Below, piece after piece: positions 6,142 to 16,031 of a DNA stretch of 18,890 bases; within the stretch, counting starts at the first letter, position 1; every line of letters starts with the position of its first letter. Both the position numbers and the translations under genes were made by a program. The notes under the pieces were generated by a model. It saw only the letters and a list, made by a program, of their open reading frames with translations, was not told where the DNA came from and ran no database searches. This stretch comes from an uncultured Woeseia sp. (lineage in GTDB: Bacteria > Pseudomonadota > Gammaproteobacteria > Steroidobacterales > Woeseiaceae): positions 1-18,890 of the forward strand of contig CALALV010000180.1 of assembly GCA_937925605.1 (NCBI GenBank), given 5' to 3'.

Positions 6142-7614
6142 ATGCCGCCACGCGCCGTCGCCGCAGCCACACGCACCCTGTTCGCGCTCGCGCTGTTCTG
6201 CTGCGGCAGCGCACACGCCCGACCCGCCGCCGTCCACCACTACACAGTGACCGTCGATCCGGACCTCGAGAGGATCACGGTCGCCGCGCTGTTCGACGGC
6301 GTCGTTACCAGCGTCGCGGCGCGCTCGAACCGTGCCGGCCGCTTCCTGCTCGACTTCCGCAACTGCGACGAGACGCCGCAGATCCGCCTGCGCAACCATC
6401 GCTTGATCGTGCCGTCCGAGGGCATTCGCTGCATGGCCTACACGGTCGACCTCGCGGCGGCCGCGGACGCGCAGCGGCAAAACCGCGCGCTCGCCGCCGA
6501 CAACCTCGTCGCCTCGCCGTCCACGTGGCTGTGGCGGCCGGAGGTGGACGAGCACACGGAGCTGCGTGTCGATTTCCGGCTGCCGCCGGGCGTCGCGGTC
6601 TCGGTGCCGTGGCAACCGCGCGACGAAAGCGGCACGAGCTACACGGTGCGCAAGTCGCCGGAAAGCGCGGACGCACCGGCCGCGTTCGGCCGCTTCGAGT
6701 ACGCCGAGGTCGACGTGCCGGGCGCCACGTTGCGCGTCAGCCTGCTGAACGGCGTCGTGCCGACCGACAACGCGGAACTGCTGCGCTGGGTCAAGGCGGC
6801 GGCGACCGACGTGAGCCTCGCCTACGGCCGCTTCCCGAGCCCATCGCCGCAGGTCGTCGTCGTACCGGTCGCAGACGGCAAACGCGACGACCGGGGCGCC
6901 GTGCCCTTCGGCCGGGTCGTGCGCGACGGCGGCGAATCCGTCGAGCTGTTCGTGAACCCGGCACAGCCGCTTACCGCGTTTCTCGATGACTGGACCGCGA
7001 CGCACGAGTTCAGCCACCTGATGCTGCCCTACGTCGCGCGCAACCATCGCTGGATATCGGAAGGCTTCGCACAGTACTACCAGAACGTGCTGCTCGCGCG
7101 CGCCGGCGCCTACGACGACCGCCGCGCCTGGCAGAAACTTTACGAGGGCTTCGAGCGCGGCCGCCTGTCGCGGCCCGAGCTGTCGCCGAACGATGCGGCC
7201 GCCGGCGGCACGCGCGCCGGCACGATGAAGGTCTACTGGAGCGGCGCGGCGCTCGCACTGATGGCCGACGTCGAACTGCGCGAACAGAGCGGGGGCAAGC
7301 AGACGCTGGACGGTGTGCTCGCGGAACTGCAAGCCTGCTGCCTGCCGTCGGCCGAAGTCTGGAGCGGCCCGGAGCTGTTCGCGAAGCTCGACGAGATCGC
7401 CGGACGCAGCGTGTTCATGCCGCTGTGGCGGCGCTACGCCGACACGATCGGCTTCCCGGACCCGATGCCGGTGTTCGAGCGGCTGGGCATGCGCATCGAC
7501 GACGGCGAGGTCGAGTTCCGGCGCGGCGCGCGGCTCGCGCACATCCGCGAGGCGATCACCGCCGTCGACCCGGTGACCGCGAGCTGGCGGGAACACCTCG
7601 CCCTCAACCGCTAG
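6142..7614 (+). CDS. Secreted gluzincin metallopeptidase, M1/M61-like (490 aa)
   Basis: Residues 1-27 (MPPRAVAAATRTLFALALFC then CGSAHAR) form a signal peptide, so the enzyme should be periplasmic or secreted. The zinc site is HEFSH (His288, Glu289, His292), with the third ligand most likely Glu307 in WISEGFAQYY. This arrangement is that of clan MA gluzincins such as the Peptidase_MA-like and M61 families. The gap between the second His and the Glu is 14 residues, shorter than the 18 of classical M1 aminopeptidases, so I do not call it an M1 aminopeptidase. The N-terminal 200 residues are beta-rich, as in M61. Open frame continues upstream to 5740, but ATG 6142 begins the signal peptide. The gene has its own CRP site and promoter. 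Its end overlaps the convergent membrane-protein gene by 11 bp. The substrate is unknown. Confidence 0.88.
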   Translation: MPPRAVAAATRTLFALALFCCGSAHARPAAVHHYTVTVDPDLERITVAALFDGVVTSVAARSNRAGRFLLDFRNCDETPQIRLRNHRLIVPSEGIRCMAYTVDLAAAADAQRQNRALAADNLVASPSTWLWRPEVDEHTELRVDFRLPPGVAVSVPWQPRDESGTSYTVRKSPESADAPAAFGRFEYAEVDVPGATLRVSLLNGVVPTDNAELLRWVKAAATDVSLAYGRFPSPSPQVVVVPVADGKRDDRGAVPFGRVVRDGGESVELFVNPAQPLTAFLDDWTATHEFSHLMLPYVARNHRWISEGFAQYYQNVLLARAGAYDDRRAWQKLYEGFERGRLSRPELSPNDAAAGGTRAGTMKVYWSGAALALMADVELREQSGGKQTLDGVLAELQACCLPSAEVWSGPELFAKLDEIAGRSVFMPLWRRYADTIGFPDPMPVFERLGMRIDDGEVEFRRGARLAHIREAITAVDPVTASWREHLALNR

Positions 7615-8140
7615 TCCCGTCGTCCGACCCGGCGGCATCCTCCTCGACGCCGTCGAACAGCCAGCGCGTCAGCGAGGGCTTCAGGAAGCGGTCGAAGCCG
7701 AAATAGCCGAGCAGCAGCACGGCCAGCCCGAGGTACTCGAACTCCGCGAGCGCCAGCAGCGGCCACAGCGCGGCGTACACCGTGTTGACGATCGACTGCA
7801 CGGAGACCCGCAGCAGGAACTCGAGAAACTGCTCGCTGACGAAGTCGACGAAGCCGGAGGCGGCGCCGATCTCGTCGGCAATCGTACGCAGCTCGAGAAT
7901 CACGAAGGTCACGACGAAGCCGCAGGCGTAGAAACCGCCGCCGCGCGCCATCCACATCGTCCGGAACGAGCGCTTCAGCAGGCCGCCGGCCTCGCCGGGA
8001 AACTCCCGCGGCCGGGAGACGAGCGTGTTGCCGAGCGAGGCCGCCTCGCGGCCCTGGCGCTTCACGCGCGCAACCATGCCCTCGCGCTTCTTTTTCTTCT
8101 TCTTTGGCGCCGCATCCGGGCCGTCCGTTGACCTGCCCAC
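7604..8140 (-). CDS. Small membrane protein of unknown function (about 178 aa)
   Basis: I do not recognise this protein. From the GTG at 8140 it begins MGRSTDGPDAAPKKKKKKRE, a strongly basic tail with six lysines in a row, followed by a soluble section rich in Arg and Lys (RVKRQGREAASLGNTLVSRP). A hydrophobic segment, FYACGFVVTFVILEL, comes next. An amphipathic stretch (VDFVSEQFLEFLLRVSVQSI) and a hydrophobic hairpin around YAALWPLLALAEFEYLGLAV follow. Two to three membrane segments are likely, with the basic tail in the cytoplasm. GTG 8140 lies 8 bp after the cytochrome gene stop, suggesting coupling. ATG 8077, with GAGG just before it, is an alternative that would remove the lysine run. Its place after the sulfite dehydrogenase genes suggests, but does not show, a role with them. 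Confidence 0.7.
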   Translation of the reverse strand: MGRSTDGPDAAPKKKKKKREGMVARVKRQGREAASLGNTLVSRPREFPGEAGGLLKRSFRTMWMARGGGFYACGFVVTFVILELRTIADEIGAASGFVDFVSEQFLEFLLRVSVQSIVNTVYAALWPLLALAEFEYLGLAVLLLGYFGFDRFLKPSLTRWLFDGVEEDAAGSDDGTSG

Positions 8141-8148
8141 GCGCGCGC

Positions 8149-8481
8149 TCAGCCCGACGGCGGCATCAGCCAGGGCGGGATCGGCGCGCGCCGCCGGTCC
8201 GCCTGCGGCGGGTAGTTCGCGGCGAGGTAGTCGAGTATCTGCGCCTCGACCGCAGGGTCGAACTGCCACAGGTTCTGCGTCGCCTGCATCCAGCGGATCA
8301 TGCGCAGCCAGGTGTCGCGGTCGCCGCGCTGGCGCGTGACCAGCGCGTGCGAATGGCAGCCGCCGCAGTGCGCGCGCACGAGCTCCCAGCCCTCGGCGCG
8401 GACGAGCCCGGTCGCCTCGTCGATCCCGGCGCCGCCGGCGAGAGCTGGCAGGAGCAGCCAGGCGAGCGCGAGCCGCTTCAT
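8149..8481 (-). CDS. Periplasmic c-type cytochrome, sulfite dehydrogenase partner (110 aa)
   Basis: A small monoheme cytochrome c. A Sec signal (MKRLALAWLLLPALAGGA, 1-18) precedes the single heme-binding motif CGGCH (39-43). The axial methionine cannot be fixed; Met61, Met65 and Met106 are candidates. The run GDRDTWLRMIRWMQATQNLW, followed by ILDYLAANYPP, is like cytochromes paired with sulfite-oxidase-family enzymes (SorB-type) and resembles the C-terminal part of many class I cytochromes. The ATG overlaps the stop of the molybdoenzyme gene by 4 bp (ATGA), so the two are translationally coupled, as SorA and SorB are. It most likely takes electrons from the molybdenum centre. Identity as cytochrome c is certain; the SorB role rests on context. 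Confidence 0.93.
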   Translation of the reverse strand: MKRLALAWLLLPALAGGAGIDEATGLVRAEGWELVRAHCGGCHSHALVTRQRGDRDTWLRMIRWMQATQNLWQFDPAVEAQILDYLAANYPPQADRRRAPIPPWLMPPSG

Positions 8482-9794
8482 GCCTCGACCTTCACCGCGA
8501 TGCGGTGGCAGGCGTTGTTCAGGTAGCCGCGCGGATTCCAGCCGGGCAGCACCATCGGCTGCGAGCGTCCCTGCGCGTCCACGGCGCGCGCCCAGACCTC
8601 GTAGTAGCCGGGACCCGGGAATGCGACTTCGTCCGAGAACTGCTGCCAGGCGAGGCGGTTCGCCGGCCTCGCGAGCTTCGCGCGCTGCCAGGTCGCGCCG
8701 AAGTCGATCGACGTGTAGACGCGCGCGACGGCGAGGTCGCCCGCCCATGCGTGCCCGCGCACGGCGAGCCGCTCGCCGCCGGCGTGCACGGTGCCGGACT
8801 TCGGGAACGTAATGAGCGATTTCACCGGCATCGAGTGGATGATGCACATGTCCTCGTCCGCCACTTCGGCGCCGGGCGCAACGGGTTTGCAGGGCACGCG
8901 GTAGGAGGCGCCCAGCATCTTCTCGCCGTCGTGGACGCGGTCGCGGACCAGCAGGCGTTTCACCCACTTGCCGCTCACCGAGGCGGGCCAGCCGGCGCAG
9001 ACGAGACGCAGCGGGTAGCCGTGCAGCGCCGGCAGCGGCTCGCCGTTCATCGCGAACGCGAGCAGCGACTCGTTTTCCAGCGCCTTCGCGAGCGGCACCC
9101 CGCGCGAGATCGGCAGCCTGGCCGGGTCGCCGGACAGGTGCCGGTCCGCGCCCTCGTAGGCGACGTAGACGGCTTTGTCGCTCAAGCCGGCATGCTCGAG
9201 CAGGTCCCCTAGCCGGATGCCGGTCCACTCGGGGCAACCGACCGCGCCGGTCGTCCACTGGTTGCCGCTGGCAGGCGGGCTGAACTCGGAGCGGCCGTTG
9301 CCGCCGCACTCGAGCTGCAACCTGAGGGTCCGGTGCCGGAAGCGAGACTTCAGTTCGCCGAGCGTCAGCGTCTGCGGGCGCTCGCAGGCCTCGCCGGCGA
9401 TTTCGAGCGGCCAGTCTTCGGCATTGATCTTGTCGGCCTCCGGCGGGATGCCGTTGTTGCGCACGAACAGCCGGCTCGCCGGCGTGACCGCGTCGTCGAG
9501 CAGGTGCGCCGGCGTCTCGGCGTTGATCGGCCGGTCGTTCAGCAGGATCAGGCCGTCCTTGCCGGGCAGCGCGAACGGCTCGTCGCTGTCGGCCAGCGCG
9601 GCCGGGATCAGCCCGCCGGGGAGGTAGTCGGCGAACGGGATCGCGGCGCCGAGCGCCGCGCTCATGGCCGCGAGCCCGCTGCCGCGCAGGAAGCCGCGGC
9701 GCGTGAGCGGATGCGCTCGCCGGCCCCAGGCCAGCTCGTCGGCGCGTTCGGCGTCCTCCGCGAAGAGTGCGTGCAGTCCCTTCTCGTTGCGCAT
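8478..9794 (-). CDS. Sulfite-oxidase-family molybdoenzyme, Tat-exported (438 aa)
   Basis: A molybdopterin oxidoreductase of the sulfite oxidase family, probably a periplasmic sulfite dehydrogenase (SorA/SoxC-like) converting sulfite to sulfate. The Tat motif TRRGFLRGSG (31-40) follows an unusually long hydrophilic leader. The expected Mo-ligand cysteine is Cys163 in LQLECGGNGRSEF, the cofactor pocket continues through NQWTTGAVGCPEW (178-190) and HGYPLRLVCAGWPA (258-271), and the last 130 residues (GTVHAGGERLAVRGHAWAGD onward) match the Mo-co dimerisation domain. Start ATG 9794 is preceded by GGGGGA about 5 nt upstream. The next gene, in a 4-bp overlap, is a cytochrome c, the usual electron acceptor. 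It starts only 24 bp after hutG with no terminator visible. Sulfite as substrate is inferred; some relatives act on other oxo compounds. Confidence 0.92.
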   Translation of the reverse strand: MRNEKGLHALFAEDAERADELAWGRRAHPLTRRGFLRGSGLAAMSAALGAAIPFADYLPGGLIPAALADSDEPFALPGKDGLILLNDRPINAETPAHLLDDAVTPASRLFVRNNGIPPEADKINAEDWPLEIAGEACERPQTLTLGELKSRFRHRTLRLQLECGGNGRSEFSPPASGNQWTTGAVGCPEWTGIRLGDLLEHAGLSDKAVYVAYEGADRHLSGDPARLPISRGVPLAKALENESLLAFAMNGEPLPALHGYPLRLVCAGWPASVSGKWVKRLLVRDRVHDGEKMLGASYRVPCKPVAPGAEVADEDMCIIHSMPVKSLITFPKSGTVHAGGERLAVRGHAWAGDLAVARVYTSIDFGATWQRAKLARPANRLAWQQFSDEVAFPGPGYYEVWARAVDAQGRSQPMVLPGWNPRGYLNNACHRIAVKVEA

Positions 9795-9818
9795 GCTATC
9801 CCCCGATCGTGAAGCGCC

Positions 9819-10616
9819 TCAGGCGTAGAGTGCGTGCGCGCTCTCGAGGTATGCGCGCAGCAAGGCGCGCAGCGTGTCCGCGAGCGCGCGGCCGCGCGGC
9901 TCATCATAGCGCAGCGTGCGCTCGTCCATGTAAGCCCGCTGCGCCAGCTCCAGCTGCACGGCGTGCACGCCGTGCGCGGGCCGGCCGTAGTGGCGCGTCG
10001 TGTAGCCGCCCGTGAAGCGGCCGTTCCTGACGGCGGAGTAAGGGGCGAGCGAGGCGACGGCCCACAACGCGTCCTCGATCGTCGCAGCGCAGCTGCGGCC
10101 GTCCCAGGTGCCGACGTTCAGCACCGGCAGTTCGCCGTCGAACAGTGCGGGCACCTCGCTCCGGATCGAGTGCGCGTCCCACAGCAGCGCGTAGCCGTGG
10201 CGCTCGCGGACGGCCTCGAGCTCGCGGCGGAGCCGCTCGTGATACGGGCGCCAGTAGCGCTCTATGCGTGTCGCCCGTTCGCCCGCGTCCACCGTCCCGC
10301 CGTCTGCGTAGATCGCCTCGTTGCCGAACGTGCGCGCGGGACAGATGCCCGTCGACACCTGCCCCGGGTACAGCGCGGCGTCGTCCGCCGGGCGATTGAG
10401 GTCCACGACGTAGCGCGACCAGCGCGCGGCGAGCACGGAGGCGCCGAGCGTCGTCGCGAAGCCGTACAGCCGGCGTACGTGCCAGTCGGTATCCGGCAGC
10501 GCCCGGCCCACCTCGCTCATGCGCGCGGCGATCGCGTCCGGGACGTCGCGGCCGTCGTGCGGAATGCTGACGACGAGCGGCGCGTGGCCGGGCGTGAACG
10601 CGTAGTCGTCGCTCAC
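9819..10616 (-). CDS. hutG: N-formylglutamate amidohydrolase HutG (265 aa)
   Basis: Last step of histidine breakdown: N-formyl-L-glutamate plus water gives glutamate and formate in the cytoplasm. The family is shown by PLVVSIPHDGRDVPD near the start, RYVVDLNRPADD, ALLWDAHSIRSEVPALFDG and a late GGYTTRHYGRPAHGVHAVQL. These carry the His and Glu/Asp residues of the FGase metal site. Length fits the family (about 265-280). The start is a GTG whose last two bases begin the hutH stop (GTGA, 4-bp overlap at 10613-10616), so it is coupled to hutH. HutG of this type goes with HutF, which is also present, and not with the one-step formiminoglutamase. It is the last hut gene on this strand. Confidence 0.95.
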   Translation of the reverse strand: MSDDYAFTPGHAPLVVSIPHDGRDVPDAIAARMSEVGRALPDTDWHVRRLYGFATTLGASVLAARWSRYVVDLNRPADDAALYPGQVSTGICPARTFGNEAIYADGGTVDAGERATRIERYWRPYHERLRRELEAVRERHGYALLWDAHSIRSEVPALFDGELPVLNVGTWDGRSCAATIEDALWAVASLAPYSAVRNGRFTGGYTTRHYGRPAHGVHAVQLELAQRAYMDERTLRYDEPRGRALADTLRALLRAYLESAHALYA

Positions 10617-12138
10617 GCGTCGAAGCTCGGCAGCAGCGTGCGGCAGTGCTCGCAGAACGAGCCGCCGTCGATGATGCCGGCGAGCTGCTCGATCTCGGCC
10701 GACAGCGAGCGGTCCGTTTCGTACGGCGGCGAGAAATGTCGCACCTGCCCGATGATCGTCTCGATCGTCGCCGAGCTCTTTTGCGGGTGATGGAACTCGA
10801 TGCCCTGCGCCGCGGCCAGCACCTCGATCGCGACGATCGCGTCCACGTTGTCGAGCATGCCGTGCAGGCGCTGCGCGGCGAAGGTCGCCATGCTGACGTG
10901 ATCCTCCTGGTTGGCCGAGGTCGGCAGGCTGTCGACGCTGGCCGGGTGTGCGAGCGACTTGAGCTCGGAAGCCAGCGCCGCGGCCGTGACCTGCGCCATC
11001 ATGAAGCCCGAGTTCAGGCCGCCCTCCTTCACGAGGAACGGCGGCAGGCCGGAGAGGTGCGAGTCGATCAGCAACGCGATGCGGCGCTCGGACAGCGCGC
11101 CGAGTTCCGCGATAGCGAGCGCGAGGTAGTCGGCGGCGAGCGCGACCGGCTCGGCGTGGAAATTGCCGCCGGACAGCACTTCGCCGCTCGCGGCGAACAC
11201 GAGCGGGTTGTCGCTGACCGCGTTCGCCTCCGTCGTCAGGACCAGCGCGACGTGGCGCAGCACGTCGACACAGGCGCCGGTCACCTGCGGCTGGCAGCGG
11301 ATCGAGTACGGGTCCTGCACGCGGCTGCACTCGAGGTGCGAGGCGCGGATCTCGCTGCCCTGCATCAGCTCGCGCAGCAGGCGCGCGACCGCGACCTGGC
11401 CCGGCTGGCCGCGCACGGCCTGGATGCGTTCGTCGAAGGGGGTGTCCGAGCCCTTGACCGCGTCGGCGGACATCGCGCCGGCCGTGACCGCTGCCGCCAG
11501 CGCATGCTCGGCGCGGAACAGCGCCGCGAGGGCGAGCGCGGTCGATACCTGCGTGCCGTTCAGCAGCGCGAGCCCTTCCTTCGGCGCGAGTTCCAGCGGC
11601 GCCAGCCCGGCCGCGGCGAGCGCATCTTCGGCGGCCATCAGCTGGCCGTCGACGCTGACCTCGCCGAAGCCGAGCAGCGCGCCGGCGAGGTGCGCGAGCG
11701 GCGCCAGGTCGCCGCTCGCGCCGACCGAGCCTTTCGCCGGGATCGCCGGGTAGATCTCGTGCTCGAGCAGCGCGCACAGCGCCTCGATCAGTTCCGGGCG
11801 TACGCCCGAGTAGCCCTGCGCCAGCGCGACGACCTTCAGCACGAGCACGAGCCGCACGGTCGCATCCGGCAGCAGCGGACCGACGCCGACCGCGTGCGAA
11901 CGCACGAGGTTCTCCTGCAGGCGCTTGAGGTCGCGGTCGGATACGCGCACCTGCGCGAGCTGGCCGAAGCCGGTGTTCAGCCCGTAGACGGACTTGCCGC
12001 CGGCGATCACCTTCTGCACCAGCGCGGCCGACTCCTCGATGCGGCAGCGCGCATCCGCGCCGATCGCGAGCCGCGCCGGCTCGCTCCAGGCACGGCGCAA
12101 CTCCGCCAGCGTGACCGGCTGGCCGTTCAGCTCGATCT

Positions 12139-12142
<4 letters not shown>
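10613..12142 (-). CDS. hutH: Histidine ammonia-lyase HutH (509 aa)
   Basis: First step of histidine use: L-histidine to urocanate and ammonia. The electrophilic MIO group is formed from Ala142-Ser143-Gly144 inside GSVGASGDLAPLAH, the family signature. Tyr53 and NTGFG (56-60) near the N-terminus, LNGTQ, and the C-terminal QEDHVSM motif complete the active site. The length of 509 matches known HutH proteins. The ATG at 12142 overlaps the hutU stop by 4 bp (ATGA), and hutG overlaps its end by 4 bp. Nothing looks damaged. It is a cytoplasmic homotetramer in known relatives. Confidence 0.99.
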
Positions 12143-13799
<1,657 letters not shown>

Positions 13800-13803
<4 letters not shown>

Positions 13804-14555
13804 GGTTGCGTTGCCTTTCTCTGTCGGCCGCCGCGGCCCGCGCCGGGCGGCGTGTATCGGCCGGCCAGCTCGAAGCGGCTGCCGGGGTGATGCAGGCGGC
13901 CGTAGCTGACCGGCCGGCCGCGTGCAAAGGTGCGGCGCACGACGACCAGGCAGGGCTCGCCTTCGGGCATGTGCAGGTGCTGCCGGACCGACGGGTCCGG
14001 CAGCTCGGCGCGGACGACCTGTTCGGCCCGGGCCAGCGGCGCGACCGCGCTCAAATAGGCGCTCGGCGTCGTCACCGTGTAATCCTGTTCGAGAAACCCG
14101 GGCGCGAAGCACGCCGCGACGTGGCGGTCCTCGAGCTGCAGCGGCACGTCGTTCTCGGCGTGCACGACGAGCGCGCGGAACACCTCGCTGCCCGGCCTGA
14201 CGGCCAGTGCGCGCGCGACCTCCGCATCGGCCGGCCTGCGCGCGAGTTCGAGAACGCGCGCGCTGTGGCGATGCCCGCGGTGCGCGATCTCCTCGGCGAT
14301 GTTGCGCACCTCGAGCACGTGCGAGGCCGCGCGCAGGTCGGCGACGAAGGTGCCGCGCCCGGCGATACGCTCGACATAGCCCTCCGCGTGCAGCTCGCGC
14401 AGCGCCCGGTTCGCGGTCATGCGCGAGACGCCGTGCGTGCCGGCCAGCTCGTTCTCGGACGGCACGCGGTCGCGCGGCTTGAGCTCGCCCGTGGCAATAC
14501 GCGCGATGATGCCGTCCTTGAGCTCGCGGTAACGCGGCACGCTGCGTACGCTCAT
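13800..14555 (-). CDS. hutC: HutC, GntR-family repressor of histidine genes (251 aa)
   Basis: A GntR/HutC regulator. The winged helix-turn-helix covers about residues 8-72 (PRYRELKDGIIARIATGELK onward, with VPSENELAGTHGVSRMTANR as the recognition part and GRGTFVADL as the wing). A UTRA ligand domain fills about 95-235. HutC proteins repress hut genes and are released by urocanate. Here hutC lies inside the operon, overlapping hutF and hutU by 4 bp on either side, so it should regulate its own expression. The likely operator is the palindrome at 15964-15977. The C-terminus is rich in Arg and Gly (GAGRGGRQRK), a feature of this strain rather than of the domain. Confidence 0.96.
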
Positions 14556-15925
14556 TCCGGCGCCCCGTCGAGATCGGCAGCGATGCCGGCGACGGCTGCG
14601 CGGAAGGCCGCGCGCGTCCGCTCACGGTCGGCGTGGCGGCCGTCGACGACGCGCCAGCGGCCGCCGACCATGACCCGGTCGAGCGGCAGCGAGAAACCGG
14701 AGAAGACGAGCGCGTCCAGCATCGTGTCCGCGCCGTGCCCGGCCAGCATCGGGTCCTCGTCGTCGAGGCACAGCAGGTCGGCCGTGGCGCCGCGCTCGAG
14801 CCGGCCGCTCGTCGTGCCGCCGGCCTGCGCGCCGCCGGCGGCGGCCCGCTCGTACAGTGCACGGCCGGTGTGGCGGCCGCCGATCGCCGCGATGTTGCGC
14901 GCCTCGGCGACGAGCCGCTGGCCGTACTCGAGCCAGCGCAGCTCCTCGAACGGATTGATCGAGATGTGACTGTCGGAACCGATCGCGATGCGACCGCCGG
15001 CCGCGAGGTAGGGCGCGAGCGGGAACAGCCCGTCGCCCAGGTTGGCCTCGGTGCTCGGGCACAGGCAGGCGACGGCGCCGCTCTCGGCGAGCGCGGTCAC
15101 TTCATCGGGATCCAGGTGTGTCGCGTGCACGAGGCACCAGTGCCGGTCGACGTCGTGGTGTTCGAGCAGCCAGCGCACCGGCCGGCGGTGGCGCACGGCG
15201 AGGCACTGCTCGACCTCGCGCTGCTGCTCGGCGATATGGATGTGCAGCGGGACGCCGTCGCCGCGGGCGGCGCCCGCGATCTCGGACAGCGACGCACCGC
15301 TGACCGCGCGCAGGCTGTGCGCGCCGATGCCGACCTCGAGCTCGCCGGCCGCGCGCTCGCGGCAGCGGCGGTAGTGTGCGAGGAACTCGGGCAGCGTGCG
15401 CGCAAAGCGCTGCTGGCGCGGGCTCAGCGGCTCGTCTTCGAAGCCGCCGCGCTCGTACAGCACCGGCACGTAGGTCAGGCGGATGCCGGCGTCGTCCGCG
15501 GCCTGCGCGAGCGCATCGAACATCGCCTCCGACGGCGCACTGCCGGGCTCGCTGTGCAGGTAGTGGAACTCGGCGACGGCCGTGTAGCCGCTCGCGAGCA
15601 TCTCGACGTAGGCCTGGCGCGCGATGGCCGTCAGCCGCTTCGCGTCGACCACGCTGGCGAGACCGTACATGCGCTCGCGCCAGGTCCAGAAGGTGTCGCG
15701 GTCGTCGGGGCCGCGCTGCTCGGTGTGGCCGGCCAGCGCGCGCTGGAACGCGTGGCTGTGGGCGTTCGTCAGGCCGGGGATCACGACGCCGGCGCGCGTC
15801 TCGTCCGCGCGCGGCTCTGCGTCCGCGCGCACTTCGTGCAACAGCCCGTCCGCGCCGACCCCGATCCGCACGTTCGACTGCCAGCCGGACGCGGTCAGCG
15901 CCCTGTTCGCGAATAGCGTCGTCAC
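14552..15925 (-). CDS. hutF: Formimidoylglutamate deiminase HutF (457 aa)
   Basis: Amidohydrolase-superfamily enzyme turning N-formimino-L-glutamate into N-formylglutamate and ammonia, the step that feeds HutG. The zinc ligands line up with the known HutF set: His56 and His58 in NAHSHAFQRALAG, His230 in HIHIAEQ, and Asp318 in IGSDSHISINPFEE. His267 in LVHATHLD is another conserved site. Length agrees with the family (about 450). The start is a GTG at 15925 with GGGGGA (15934-15929) about 3-4 nt upstream. Frame remains open above it, but homology begins here. It is the first gene of the leftward operon, 106 bp from the divergent hutI, with the HutC-type operator 39 bp upstream. Confidence 0.97.
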   Translation of the reverse strand: MTTLFANRALTASGWQSNVRIGVGADGLLHEVRADAEPRADETRAGVVIPGLTNAHSHAFQRALAGHTEQRGPDDRDTFWTWRERMYGLASVVDAKRLTAIARQAYVEMLASGYTAVAEFHYLHSEPGSAPSEAMFDALAQAADDAGIRLTYVPVLYERGGFEDEPLSPRQQRFARTLPEFLAHYRRCRERAAGELEVGIGAHSLRAVSGASLSEIAGAARGDGVPLHIHIAEQQREVEQCLAVRHRRPVRWLLEHHDVDRHWCLVHATHLDPDEVTALAESGAVACLCPSTEANLGDGLFPLAPYLAAGGRIAIGSDSHISINPFEELRWLEYGQRLVAEARNIAAIGGRHTGRALYERAAAGGAQAGGTTSGRLERGATADLLCLDDEDPMLAGHGADTMLDALVFSGFSLPLDRVMVGGRWRVVDGRHADRERTRAAFRAAVAGIAADLDGAPE

Positions 15926-15963
15926 TCGTCCCCCGATGCGCCCGCCGGATCGCTGCCCGGCAG

Positions 15964-15977
15964 GTTGTATATACAAC
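15964..15977. promoter_or_regulatory. HutC operator (perfect 14-bp palindrome)
   Basis: GTTGTATATACAAC lies between the divergent hutF and hutI genes and is perfectly symmetrical. It contains TGTATATACA, the core bound by HutC in Pseudomonas and relatives. It is the most AT-rich spot in the gap and overlaps possible -10 hexamers (TATACA/TATATA) on both strands, so a bound HutC could shut off both directions at once. It is centred about 45 bp from the hutF GTG and 61 bp from the hutI ATG. Confidence 0.88.
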
Positions 15978-16031
15978 TGGCGCCATGCTACCGTTCGGGC
16001 CCTCCGAATTGCAACCGGATCCGCGCCGCCG

